This document shows, in pieces, positions 55,173 to 64,000 of a DNA stretch of 64,000 bases. Origin of the DNA: Ignavibacterium sp. (GTDB lineage: Bacteria > Zixibacteria > MSB-5A5 > GN15 > PGXB01); NCBI GenBank assembly GCA_020724775.1, contig DYGG01000003.1:47183-111182 (forward strand), written 5' to 3'. Position numbers and translations under genes: made by a program. How positions within the stretch are numbered: the first letter of the stretch is position 1; each line of letters begins with the position of its first letter. Below the pieces are notes generated by a model. That model ran no database searches and was not told where the DNA came from. It was given only the letters and a program-made list of their open reading frames with translations.

Positions 55173-56312
55173 TCAACTTCCTGCCACCATTGTTTTCGAA
55201 GCAAATTTCCGATAAATCGTCATCAAAGCCGACAATTGACTCTCAAAGGAAAACTCCCTCTCCACTCTTCTGCGGGCGGCCTCCGCCAGCGTACCAGCCT
55301 TTTGCTGAGACTGCGCCAGTTCCAAAATCGCTTCGACTAGACGACCGGCGTCCCTCGGCGGCACCAGTCTCCCTTCGGTCCCATCGGTGATAATTTCCGG
55401 CACTCCTCCGACCGCGGTAGCCACCACCGGCACCCCCAGCGCCATCGCCTCCAAAACAATATTCGGCAATCCCTCAGAAAGTGACGGGTTCACCAGAATG
55501 TCGGCGCCCTTCAAATGGCTCAACAAATTCTTTTCGAAACCGGGCAGCAAAATTTTATCTTCCAGTTTGAAACTCTTCACCCTCATCCTGACCGATTCCA
55601 GTTCAGGGCCATCACCGTATAACACGAGACGCAACCTTGTATCCAAGACTACCGCTTTTTTCATTGCTTCAACTAATATCCCCTGCCCTTTTTCCCGGCT
55701 AAATCGCCCCGCTGAAATCAGGATTACGCTCTTCTGGGGGAAATTGTACCTTGTTCGAAGGTTTTCACCCTCAATCTTCGCCAGACTGCCGGCATCTACA
55801 GAGTTGAAAACGACGCTGATTTTATCGGCCGGAATCAAGAGGCGCCGAAGCCTCTCCCGCTGTGCCTGCGAAACCGCCACGATATGGTCGGCGAAGCGCA
55901 CGAGAAACTTTTCCAGCATCGTGTAAACCTTTACTCGCAGGGTATCACTGGTCCAACCTCGCGAAAATGCAATCCAGCGCACTTTTCCATTCCTTCTCAG
56001 ATTTCTTGTTGCCCAGCAGGTCAGAAAATGCGAGCGATAATCATGGGTGCATACAATTTCTATCCGTTTTTCGACAATATATTGATGAATTTGCCTCACG
56101 GCTCCGGAATCGTAAGCGCTTTTGACTTTGAAGAGATTAGTCTCAATCCCATCGGAAGAAGCAATGTCGAGAAACTCCGGGCTTTTGCCCTGTTCCGTAT
56201 AAGAACCGAGTATGATTTCATACTCGGTCCCCTTGGCTTTCCGGGCATGCCAATGCAGTTGGCGCTCGGGACCGCCGTAGAAGTTTGACGCTCGCAGGTG
56301 GAAAATCTTCAC
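55173..56312 (-). CDS. GT4 glycosyltransferase
   Basis: A 379-residue enzyme. The start is GTG at 56312: GGGGGA lies 3 nt upstream and the GTGA overlaps the stop of the previous gene. The N terminus has 'FYGGPERQLHWHARKA', and the donor half has 'ISAGRFSREKGQGILVEAM', 'LYGDGPELESV' and 'NPSLSEGLPNIVLEAMALGVPVVATAVGGVPEII' (E-x7-E). It is part of the surface glycan locus. Confidence 0.88.
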   Translation of the reverse strand: MKIFHLRASNFYGGPERQLHWHARKAKGTEYEIILGSYTEQGKSPEFLDIASSDGIETNLFKVKSAYDSGAVRQIHQYIVEKRIEIVCTHDYRSHFLTCWATRNLRRNGKVRWIAFSRGWTSDTLRVKVYTMLEKFLVRFADHIVAVSQAQRERLRRLLIPADKISVVFNSVDAGSLAKIEGENLRTRYNFPQKSVILISAGRFSREKGQGILVEAMKKAVVLDTRLRLVLYGDGPELESVRMRVKSFKLEDKILLPGFEKNLLSHLKGADILVNPSLSEGLPNIVLEAMALGVPVVATAVGGVPEIITDGTEGRLVPPRDAGRLVEAILELAQSQQKAGTLAEAARRRVEREFSFESQLSALMTIYRKFASKTMVAGS

Positions 56313-57508
56313 GATTCCCCCAAAAGCCGGTGCAGGAATTTTTCCATCGTCACCGCTATCCTGTCCCACCCGTAATTCTTTTCCACCAGTTCCCTCCCGG
56401 CATCCCCCAATTTATTTCGCAAATTTTCATCCGAGATTACTCTCTTTACCTGTGATGCGAATTCTTCGGGACTGTCGCCAATCAGAATATTGACTTCCGG
56501 GGTAACCGCAATTCCCTCGGCGCCGACCGAGGTCGAGACAACCGCTTTTTTCATTGCCAGCGCCTCCAGAATTTTTAATCTTGTTCCCCCTCCGATTCGA
56601 AGCGGCACAACATAAACACCGGCTTTCCGCACAAAAGGACGAATATCATCAACCCGACCGACTATCTCAATCCCGGCGGTATCCCCTAATTTCAGAATTG
56701 ACGCCGGTGGGTCCTGTCCCACGAAGACCGTTTTCGCATCAATTATATCTTTCTTGATAAGAGGAAAGATGTCACGGACGAAATATTGAATGGCATCCTG
56801 ATTGGGCCTCCAGTTCATTGACCCGACAAATATCATGCTCGAATTGTCCGATTCCACTCCTTCGCCGCCGAAATAATCGAGGTCAACACCGTTGGGTACA
56901 ACTTCGACCTTCAATTCCCTCCCGTACCGAGCAATCTCCTCCGCCTCGACCGGAGATACAGCCGTCACGGCATCAACAGCGGCGAAAGAGTCAACCTCAA
57001 AGCGCCGCACTTTTTTCAACTGTTTCCCGATGTACCATTTCTTGAACAGATTGCTTTCATTCAAGTAATATCGTTCCCATATACGATACTCCAGATTATG
57101 AGCAACGATTACCTTCTTTGCCCCCGTGACCTTTTTAAGATAGACCGCATAAGGCGTCCATTCCGCAATAACAATATCAAAGCAAACCTGTCTGAGACAG
57201 TCTGACAATTTTTTTTCAAACAACGCGGAATAATGACTTGAGACAATATACGGGTACGGTGAAAATAGATTAAATAGCAATCTCAGATAGAACAGCAGTC
57301 CCGATTTGGAAGGGATTGCCCGCTCGACCACCACCGGGGTAATTCCGGCCGCAGCCAGCGCCTTGAACCCGACCGAATCGCTTTGTCCATTGGCAATATA
57401 ATAGACTTGATGATTTTTCGCGAGCCGCGCAACCAGATTGAAGGTTCTTATTCTCTTACCCGTGTTGAGAGGGAAAGGAAATTCTTCATCCAGTATTAGA
57501 ATTTTCAT
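56309..57508 (-). CDS. GT4 glycosyltransferase (EpsH1/PEP-CTERM locus-like)
   Basis: A 399-residue enzyme opening 'MKILILDEEFPFPLNTGKRIRTFNLV', the hallmark of 'sugar transferases associated with the PEP-CTERM/EpsH1 system'. The donor half has 'MIFVGSMNWRPNQDAIQYF' and 'VPLRIGGGTRLKILEALAMKKAVVSTSVGAEG'. This kind of GT usually occurs with exosortase, which supports the link with EpsI at 41570. The next gene overlaps its stop. Confidence 0.88.
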   Translation of the reverse strand: MKILILDEEFPFPLNTGKRIRTFNLVARLAKNHQVYYIANGQSDSVGFKALAAAGITPVVVERAIPSKSGLLFYLRLLFNLFSPYPYIVSSHYSALFEKKLSDCLRQVCFDIVIAEWTPYAVYLKKVTGAKKVIVAHNLEYRIWERYYLNESNLFKKWYIGKQLKKVRRFEVDSFAAVDAVTAVSPVEAEEIARYGRELKVEVVPNGVDLDYFGGEGVESDNSSMIFVGSMNWRPNQDAIQYFVRDIFPLIKKDIIDAKTVFVGQDPPASILKLGDTAGIEIVGRVDDIRPFVRKAGVYVVPLRIGGGTRLKILEALAMKKAVVSTSVGAEGIAVTPEVNILIGDSPEEFASQVKRVISDENLRNKLGDAGRELVEKNYGWDRIAVTMEKFLHRLLGES

Positions 57509-57571
57509 TGTTTAGCAGTTCAGATAAAACTGAAGAGAGGCGTCACCCGGTCTTGGACCTAATCGGCCCTG

Positions 57572-59401
57572 CTATCTGAGCAGCAGAAGTTTTTTTGAAT
57601 CCAGCCAGTTATCGGCGCGGAGTCGGCAGAGGTACACGCCCGTAGCCACTTCATGACCACGGGCATCTCTTCCATCCCAGATGACAGTATGACTCCCCAT
57701 CGTCTGCCGGCCGTCCACTAACTCACTGATTTCGTGTCCCAGAATATCATAGATAGACAGGGAAACGTCGGAGTTTGTCGCCAGAAAGTAATCAATCCGG
57801 GTGGCGCTGTTGAAAGGATTCGGGTGGTTTCCGAGAAGTCGATGGTTTCTGGGTAACATCTCCTCATCATCGCTGACATCCAGAGCAATGTCGATGAAGG
57901 CTACGTTGGAAAGTGGAGAGACATTGTTGGCTTCGTCATAAGATTTTGCCGCCGAAAAATAGGTTTCGCCGGGGGTTAATCCGCTCACGACACAAGAGAC
58001 CGATTGGCCCGCCGGCACCGGAGCGGGCGGGTTGGGATATGTAATGGCGCTTAACCAGTTGGTTTCGCTTATAGGCGCCGTGGCATATTTCACTTCCCAC
58101 CGGCTTACCGTTCCGCTTGTCCCATCATCTCCCGGCGCAGTCCAGGTAAGGCGCATCTGCCCGAGAACCGGTCCCGGGGCGGCGCCGAGGTCATTGATGC
58201 GACCGGGGGGAGTGACATCTCCTCCCTCTTGAAATGTTATCTTAACCAGGTCCGCGTAGTGGAAGGAGCCGGAATCCATCGGATACATGGCATAGCAGAC
58301 ATCACCATGCGAAGCCGGGACAATTTGCGCGGTCGTTACCTTCCAGACATAATTTCCGCGGGAGACTCTGGTGGGAGCCGACCAGTTCCAGGTGTTGGTG
58401 TCGAAATATCGCATATATACGGTCCAGGCGTCATCGTTATTCTGGTCGTTCTTGGTGTAGAACAGGACTAATCGCCGCGAGGCTTCAATATAGGTCAAAG
58501 CCGTATAGGGCGGCAGGCTTTGGTCGATAGTGGAGGTTTGGAAAGCCGGACCTTCGGTCCACTGTGAAGCGTTCTTACTGCGATAAGCCCAGATAACGGA
58601 ATCGCCTGTATTTTTATCGATAGTCCCGATCAGAAATCTGATGGTATCCTGCAGGACGTTTCCGGCAAAGCCGCGATACATGGAGCGATTAAATACCCGC
58701 CCGTCGTTTATCCATCGGCGATTCGCTCTATCCCAGGTGTACCATCCGATAGAATTGTCAGCGGAATCAATAATCGCCGCGACGGTATTGTTGTAATACA
58801 GCCCTCCAATGCGGCATCGACCTGTCCCTTCGCGGTCGACAAGGAATGTACTGGGACCCCAGGTTTGACCTTTATTGGTAGAAATCCAGTAGAGCACGGC
58901 GTTATTGTCGTCGTGGCCCCGGGTGATGGCAATGGCGGTGTCGGAACCGGGCAAGCGCAGCACCGAAGCGATATATAATTCCGACTCCGGCAATCCCCAA
59001 CTATGCGTAAATAACTGGGTGAGAGAATCCCCCCGCATGGCAAAAGCATACATCCTGCTGTCGTTGCTTCGTCCCTGGTAAATGGTATCATTATGCACGC
59101 TGATATGGGAATGGTCGAGGTCCGACAATGCCCCCATATGGGTACTTACCCAGCGGACGGTGCTATCGATGTTAAAAGTGACACGAAAAGCCTCACCATC
59201 CGGAAAACCCATTGTATAGAGCGCTACGTGCCCTGGAGCAGAAAGCGGGGCAATCTGAAAACGGGGGATGGCTAAGGGATTAAAAATATCTGAAGTGCTG
59301 CTGTCAATAGTATAGTGTTTGACCGTAATGGAAGGCGCCGCCCAGGCGATATTGCCGGCCAGCGCGGTTGCCAGAAAAACAAGGGCTAATTTTCTATTCA
59401 T
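57572..59401 (-). CDS. Secreted FN3 protein with T9SS-like C-terminal domain (possible propeller)
   Basis: A 609-residue protein. The start at 59401 has GGGAA 8 nt upstream and begins a signal peptide (MNRKLALVFLATALAGNIAWA). Residues about 40-390 hold repeats with 'SxxxGxTW' (e.g. 'STNKGQTWGPSTFL', 'SKNASQWTEGPAF'), the Asp-box pattern of sialidase-like propellers. One FN3 module follows ('PPGRINDLGAAPGPVLGQMRLTWTAPGDDG'), close to that in the 42289 gene. The tail ('NHPNPFNSATRIDYFLATN...GVYLCRL') is the FlgD/T9SS domain. The catalytic residues of a sialidase were not seen, so an adhesive or structural role is possible. Confidence 0.7.
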   Translation of the reverse strand: MNRKLALVFLATALAGNIAWAAPSITVKHYTIDSSTSDIFNPLAIPRFQIAPLSAPGHVALYTMGFPDGEAFRVTFNIDSTVRWVSTHMGALSDLDHSHISVHNDTIYQGRSNDSRMYAFAMRGDSLTQLFTHSWGLPESELYIASVLRLPGSDTAIAITRGHDDNNAVLYWISTNKGQTWGPSTFLVDREGTGRCRIGGLYYNNTVAAIIDSADNSIGWYTWDRANRRWINDGRVFNRSMYRGFAGNVLQDTIRFLIGTIDKNTGDSVIWAYRSKNASQWTEGPAFQTSTIDQSLPPYTALTYIEASRRLVLFYTKNDQNNDDAWTVYMRYFDTNTWNWSAPTRVSRGNYVWKVTTAQIVPASHGDVCYAMYPMDSGSFHYADLVKITFQEGGDVTPPGRINDLGAAPGPVLGQMRLTWTAPGDDGTSGTVSRWEVKYATAPISETNWLSAITYPNPPAPVPAGQSVSCVVSGLTPGETYFSAAKSYDEANNVSPLSNVAFIDIALDVSDDEEMLPRNHRLLGNHPNPFNSATRIDYFLATNSDVSLSIYDILGHEISELVDGRQTMGSHTVIWDGRDARGHEVATGVYLCRLRADNWLDSKKLLLLR

Positions 59402-59642
59402 AACAAATTCCCAATACTTTATAGGACCAGTAACTTTTCCGCCGCGGTAATACCACGGCAGACTTCGGGCAGTTTCACGCATTATTGCCCTTTATACCAT
59501 TTTTCGACCGTTACTCTCTCGATATTTATTTAATACCGACAAAGCCTTGTTCAATTTTTAATCAATTTTAGGCTCTTAGACAAGTACAAACTGAGCCGGC
59601 TTTCCCGATATCGGCATAACAGCGATAACTATATACGGAATT

Positions 59643-61016
59643 TCAGGTTCGGGACGAAGCAATTTTTGAGACAACATATCTCATCTTGCCCGATTTTTCC
59701 CTCGGAATCTCTCTGACCACCTCAATATCTACTTTTATCCGGTCGCCCAGAATAGTCGCCATCTTCTTGCGTATGAATTCAAAGGATTTTTGATTCGGCT
59801 CGGGGCGGTCGGTAATTAAGATTTTGAAATCGGTCAGGCTCTCCTGAATTATCTGCATCTGTCCAATATGAATTTCGTGGTCGGTGGTCAGGTGATATCC
59901 CAGCAGATTCCCCGAGAGTTTCACACCATCGGGTCTCCAGATATCGTCAAACAATCTTCCAATTCCGGGGCTCATCAGGCTTAATTGTCGTCCGCAACTG
60001 CAGCGCTTGTCAAGCGGGATGCCGTAATCGTTGATGCGATAGCGAATCATCGGAAACGCGAAATTGGTCAGGTCGGTTATCAGAATTTCTCCTTCCTCAC
60101 CCGGCGCCACCGCTTTGCCGTCGCGGACGAATTCGACATACGAGGTTTCCATTGCAATATGCAGCCCCTCGTGGGCTTCACATTCCGAAGACGTGTTACC
60201 CACCTCCCGGGAGCCGTACATATCGAATACGCGGCATTGAAACAGTTCTTCGAAAAGCCTTCGCTGATTTTCAAATAGCGGCTCTCCGGTCGAGAGAATC
60301 CCTTTGAGTTTGAGCGGTTTCAGTTTATGCTCGGTCAGAAATTGTGCGAAACCGAAAAGGGCATTGGGAAAAACTTTGAAGTATGAAGGGCGGAACCGCG
60401 TTACGTCATCATAGAACCGCCTCATTATCTCCGGAGCAAATGTTCCCGAGTAGTACATTACTTCCCGCTCCAGATATCGCCGTTTGAACTGTGTTTTCCA
60501 ACTGCCGGCATCGTACAAATCAACATGGGCGGGCCAGAAAAATGCCATTTTGTCGCAGGGTCGACGTCCCATCCAGGACTCATGCCTCCAGGCTAACCCC
60601 GCCTTTATGTTATAACTATCATAGGAACGGTGCAGTATCGCCTGCTGCCCGGTGGTCCCCCCGGTCAGCACTTCCTGTACATTCGCCAAATCATATTCGC
60701 TTGAGAGGATATCCAAACGATGTTCAAACAGGTGGTCACGAGTAAGTATGGGGAGCCCGGCAAAGTCGTCGATATTCCTTATCTCTTCCGGTTTTGTGCC
60801 GAGCCTGGCGAAAAGATTCCGGTAATACCGGCTATTTTTGTAACTGTAATCGAGAAGTTCCCTAATCTTTGCCCACTGATATTCAACCAGCATATCTCTG
60901 GGCCAGTACTGGCTTCTTTCAAAAAACCTGTAATAGCGCAGCGCCTTCTGACGATTGTCTCTTTTCAATAGAAGCGGCAAAACGAAAGTTCTTAGTCCGG
61001 CGGAGTACAGTCCCAT
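59643..61016 (-). CDS. Phenylacetate-CoA-ligase-like (CapK/PaaK) adenylating enzyme
   Basis: A 457-residue adenylate-forming enzyme of the PaaK/CapK group. It has the P-loop 'LTGGTTGQQAIL', 'FDMYGSREVGNTSSECEAHEGLHI', 'ITDLTNFAFPMIRYRINDYG' and the C-terminal lysine region 'PREKSGKMRYVV'. In capsule loci such enzymes are thought to activate an acyl or aryl group for glycan decoration. The acyl acceptor is unknown. It is followed 19 bp away by the O-antigen ligase. Confidence 0.85.
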   Translation of the reverse strand: MGLYSAGLRTFVLPLLLKRDNRQKALRYYRFFERSQYWPRDMLVEYQWAKIRELLDYSYKNSRYYRNLFARLGTKPEEIRNIDDFAGLPILTRDHLFEHRLDILSSEYDLANVQEVLTGGTTGQQAILHRSYDSYNIKAGLAWRHESWMGRRPCDKMAFFWPAHVDLYDAGSWKTQFKRRYLEREVMYYSGTFAPEIMRRFYDDVTRFRPSYFKVFPNALFGFAQFLTEHKLKPLKLKGILSTGEPLFENQRRLFEELFQCRVFDMYGSREVGNTSSECEAHEGLHIAMETSYVEFVRDGKAVAPGEEGEILITDLTNFAFPMIRYRINDYGIPLDKRCSCGRQLSLMSPGIGRLFDDIWRPDGVKLSGNLLGYHLTTDHEIHIGQMQIIQESLTDFKILITDRPEPNQKSFEFIRKKMATILGDRIKVDIEVVREIPREKSGKMRYVVSKIASSRT

Positions 61017-61035
61017 AGGAACACCATGCGGCTGG

Positions 61036-62467
61036 TTAAATATTGCTTTCTACTTTTGAAGAATCCTGTGGTTGCCCGGCGATAGCGCCGGCTTCTTTGG
61101 CGGCCCTGAGATTGTCCACAATATGCTGCGATGCCGCAGTAATGCCGGCCAGAAAATACCAGGTGTAGCGATAAGCCGAATGCGCAAACAGCCCGGTAAT
61201 CAGCAGAGAAATGGCGGAGACCACAATTCCCTTGCAAAGGGGGGATAGTTCTTCGGCCGGCAGTTCGTATCTTCTGATGTCCCGGACATTTCGCATATTA
61301 AGTCGGAAAATATCTCGGAAAAACATAAAATAGACAATTATGCCAAACAGTCCCAGTTCGGCAATTACCTGAATATATAGACTATGGGGGCTTAAAAAGA
61401 CTCCGAAATTCTCCATTCGCGCCGTGGCAAAAGCCCCCGCTCCTACGCCGGCAATCGGCCTTATGGCAAAAAGCGCCAACCCATCCATCCAAGAGTTGAT
61501 TCTTCCCTGAGATGACTCATCCATATTTTCGGCAAAAATCGATTTATATCTTTCCTTGCTGGCATCACCGAGGAAAGACCAGCCGACCACAAGAATCATC
61601 AAGATAACTATCCCCATCGCCAGTTTTTTCTTGGAGAACCACCAAATACAGCCCAGTATCCCCACAAAACCGAGGAATCCTCCGCGAGAACCGGTTATAA
61701 TCATGGTATATACAAAGATTCCGGTCATCAATATCATCAGAAGTTTCTTCCATACTTCCTTGTAGTGCACCATATAGAAATAGGCGAAAGGAATCAGGGT
61801 GTTCATGGTGATGGCGATACCGTTAAAATTATCCATGGTCGAGTTTCCGCCCGATGCCCGGCTCAAATCTCCTTTGATTACGGCCTGTCCCCCGAAATAG
61901 CCTCGCATGATATCGATCGCCAGTTTGGCGTTAATGGCCAGAAACAACCAAATGAATATCTCCATCCTCTTCTTGGAGTTTACCTGGAGAATAATCATTA
62001 AGTAGAAGACACCCAATTTGACCATGTCGATTATGGCGTTCTTGGTGCAGTCTTTGCAGGAGGAGAGAATAAAAGATGCCGCCATCGCGGCAAGTATTAG
62101 AAGGAAATCTATATTCAGGCGGCTGTAGGGAATTGTGAAAGGTTCCGTACTTGTATTTGTTTTTTATCAGTGTCAGAAAAGAGAGCGCCGCTCCTACCAG
62201 AAGTTCCGGCCGGACCTTTGCCAGCGCCGGATAAGTCTCCCCGGGACGAAGCAGGAATACCAGAAGATAGACTATCAACCCGAAGTAGTCGTACTTGAAC
62301 ATCAGGACGACGCAGGTGATACCGATAATCCCGACTATCAACATCATCGGCTTGACAAAAGCGGTGAGAACCCCGAAAACGAGCGCCAGAAATACCAGAC
62401 CTGACCAAAGAAGGTGTCGATTGGTCACAAATTGACGAGCGCCGCTATTCAGGTTAATTTCTGCCAT
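61036..62467 (-). pseudogene. O-antigen ligase/polymerase-like protein, one-base frameshift
   Basis: Two overlapping frames together give one about 476-residue membrane protein with ten or more helices. The first frame (from 62467) runs to 'LTLIKNKY', and the second gives 'EPFTIPYSRLNIDFLLILAA' and ends at 61036. The C-terminal part has the Wzy/WaaL-like 'MNTLIPFAYFYM', 'SRGGFLGFVGILGCIWW' and 'RINSWMDGLALF' (arginine and His/Glu loops). The break coincides with an A6 run (T6 at 62160-62165 on plus); deleting one base joins the frames. 1432 bp is one more than a multiple of three. It may be a sequencing error, a real loss or a slippage switch. Confidence 0.8.
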
Positions 62468-62498
62468 CAGAATTCCAAATCACTCTTTAAATATTCAA

Positions 62499-63848
62499 TT
62501 AATCGGCTGCGGCTGCCATCGGGGTCACTTCCTCAAGTAACTGCGCCAATTTTCCCACCAGTTTCTCTCGGTCAAACTCTTCAATGTAGCGGAAACCTCG
62601 ATTCCTGGAGGGATTATTCTCCCACTCTAATAATATACGATTCAGTGTCTCGGCAAGTAGATTTTCATCCGGCTCCGTAAGGCACTCCCCGGCATTGTAG
62701 CGTCTTATGATAGCGGTCGTCACTCCTTCCGGCGCCAGCGCCAATATCTTTGCACCGGAGGCCAGATATTCCAAAAGTTTAGCCGGGATGACACTCCTGC
62801 TTTCTTCGTTAAACCCCAGCAGGAGAAGTAGATAGTCCGCCTGAAGTAAAAGCGGCACCAGTTCCTTGCGAGGTTTGAAGCCGTTAAAAGATACCGTCTG
62901 CTGCAGATGCAACTGTTTCAGGAGTTCCCGGTAATCATAATCATGATTTCCATAGAATTCGACTCGAATCTTTTCCGGCGATATCTGTTTTTCGGTCATC
63001 CATCGGGATAAAACTTTCAAAAAGAAGACCGGATTAAAATCCCCATAAATAGAACCGCTGTAAATCAATCGCAACTGGGGGTTGCGGTCCGGAACACTTA
63101 CCTGCGCTTCCACGAACTCCTTGTAATCGAAGCCGTTGGTGATGGTCGCAATCTTTCCGCGAAGTTTTCCGTTGAGATGATTCTCCATCTGCTTGGAAAA
63201 ACCGGGCGATGCCGTGATTATGCCGATGGCATGTTTCAGGACAAATTTCTCCCAGAAGCGGTCGTACTTACGGAAAATTGTCGGATAATTCCTTTTGCCA
63301 TAGGCGTGGTTCAGAGTCCAGAGGTCTCGGAAATCAACAATATGGGGCTTTCCGGTAAAGCGGGATAGAATCGACGCAATAATGTGCCCCGAGACCGGAG
63401 GTGATGATGAGGCGATAATATCTATCTTTTCCCGCCGGATAGCCCTCCAGCCGGTCATGACCCCAAACGGCACCCAGAAAATATTGGAGTCGGGAACAGT
63501 CATAAGTAGCCGGATAAATCGCTTAATACGACGCCACAAACTCGGCCGGACGTTTTTCAAAGCCGCTCGCCATGAGTCTTCTTCCAGATTGAACATGGGC
63601 CGGTCTGAGGTTGCTATTTCTTGCCTGGCAAACGGCTCAAATGTCCGCGAGCGATAGATTATTGTGTCCGGAATCTGCTCAAGAGGGGAAGCATCCCAGG
63701 AACTGTTGGACCCGCCTTTAACGGTCAAGACGACCGGCTGCCACTGCAAACGAGGGAGGAACTTGCAGAAGTTGACTATCCGCTGGGCGCCAACCGCCGC
63801 CATCGGGGGAAAAGCGTAACAGACAAAGAGAACCCGTTTCATCGCCAC
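62499..63848 (-). CDS. GT4-like glycosyltransferase
   Basis: A 449-residue enzyme. The start is GTG with GGGGGA 5 nt upstream; an ATG lies two codons later. The N terminus has 'VLFVCYAFPPMAAVGAQRIVNFCKFLP', and the donor half has 'LRLIYSGSIYGDFNPVFFLKVLS', 'VEFYGNHDYDY' and 'PLLLQADYLLLLLGFNEESRSVIPAKLLEYLASGAKILAL' (E-x7-E-like). It fits WcaI/wbuB-like GT4 enzymes. It is part of the glycan locus. Confidence 0.85.
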   Translation of the reverse strand: MAMKRVLFVCYAFPPMAAVGAQRIVNFCKFLPRLQWQPVVLTVKGGSNSSWDASPLEQIPDTIIYRSRTFEPFARQEIATSDRPMFNLEEDSWRAALKNVRPSLWRRIKRFIRLLMTVPDSNIFWVPFGVMTGWRAIRREKIDIIASSSPPVSGHIIASILSRFTGKPHIVDFRDLWTLNHAYGKRNYPTIFRKYDRFWEKFVLKHAIGIITASPGFSKQMENHLNGKLRGKIATITNGFDYKEFVEAQVSVPDRNPQLRLIYSGSIYGDFNPVFFLKVLSRWMTEKQISPEKIRVEFYGNHDYDYRELLKQLHLQQTVSFNGFKPRKELVPLLLQADYLLLLLGFNEESRSVIPAKLLEYLASGAKILALAPEGVTTAIIRRYNAGECLTEPDENLLAETLNRILLEWENNPSRNRGFRYIEEFDREKLVGKLAQLLEEVTPMAAAAD

Positions 63849-63913
63849 CGAATTCCCCCATCATGGTTAAGGGGACGTATTTGGATACCTGCCTCCCAGT
63901 CGCCAGTTATAAC

Positions 63914-64000
63914 TCAGTTAAGAACCGGCATCAGGACGTTAGCCATTACCATGCAACCTTTGTCATTGGGGTGAATCTGGTCGCGGGCAAGGCTGTCGGG
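63914..64000 (-). CDS. SGNH/GDSL hydrolase, C-terminal end (partial)
   Basis: The last 28 codons of a gene that continues past the right edge, read on the minus strand. The sequence ends with 'ARDQIHPNDKGCMVMANVLMP', in which Asp and His (DQIHPN) form block V of the SGNH catalytic triad. These esterases often deacetylate glycans, so a role in the neighbouring locus is likely. The stop (TGA) is at 63914-63916. Confidence 0.75.
   Translation of the reverse strand, partial: PDSLARDQIHPNDKGCMVMANVLMPVLN

Noticed and set aside
1..64000. CRISPR arrays, insertion sequences, prophage, integrases and rRNA genes.
   Set aside because: No short regularly spaced repeats, transposase or integrase motifs, or rRNA sequence were seen.

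Overview
The window is about 64 kb of a bacterial chromosome, roughly half G+C, with tightly packed and mostly minus-strand operons. The gene content points to a diderm of the FCB (Fibrobacteres-Chlorobi-Bacteroidetes) superphylum or a candidate phylum near it, such as Zixibacteria or a Gemmatimonadetes-like line. The grounds are PorU and PorV-type type IX secretion (T9SS) genes, FlgD-like C-terminal sorting domains on secreted proteins, a Bat/MoxR operon, DUF5683 proteins and a full bacillithiol pathway. The lineage is inferred from families; no 16S rRNA gene is present. Several upstream regions carry a recognisable TTGACA-N17-TATAAT promoter, and many genes have a GGAG-type ribosome site, so transcription and translation signals look conventional. 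Two or three exceptions are noted.

Layout, left to right. (a) 1-2.5 kb: the end of a secreted DNRLRE/SdrD-like surface protein, a selenocysteine tRNA with its own promoter, and a secreted transglutaminase-like protein. (b) 2.5-12.2 kb: a seven-gene operon read leftwards, tetR - tolC - MFP - RND pump - bshC - bshA - bshB1, which joins a multidrug-type efflux pump to the complete bacillithiol pathway. (c) 12.2-14.4 kb: a flippase-like (LPG-synthase TM family) gene plus corA, behind a perfect sigma-70 promoter. (d) 14.4-25.9 kb: a ten-gene MoxR/DUF58/Bat operon that also carries a SurA-like protein and a GT39-type glycosyltransferase. (e) 26-38.7 kb: a T9SS operon (PorU-like sortase, a PorV-like barrel fused to a beta-propeller, an M6 metalloprotease, two DUF5683 proteins), followed by a UbiA/DGGGP-synthase-like prenyltransferase with an apparently leaderless promoter. 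(f) 38.9-41.4 kb: tryptophanase and a type II asparaginase. (g) 41.5-64 kb: an exopolysaccharide/O-antigen locus. It holds EpsI, seven GT4-like or GT2 glycosyltransferases, a heparinase II/III on the opposite strand, an acyltransferase, a GNAT/CelD-like protein, a polysaccharide deacetylase, a CapK/PaaK-like ligase, an O-antigen ligase broken by a one-base slip in an A6 run, and two secreted FN3 proteins with T9SS-like tails. It ends in the tail of an SGNH hydrolase cut by the window edge.

The operons share a theme of cell-envelope building: secretion and anchoring of surface proteins (T9SS), surface glycan synthesis, envelope quality control (Bat/MoxR), efflux and thiol protection. The most unusual parts are the efflux-bacillithiol operon, the PorV-propeller fusion with a LysM-like insert, the start codons placed directly after sigma-70 promoters, and the homopolymer frameshift in the O-antigen ligase. 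No CRISPR array, insertion sequence, prophage or rRNA gene was seen.
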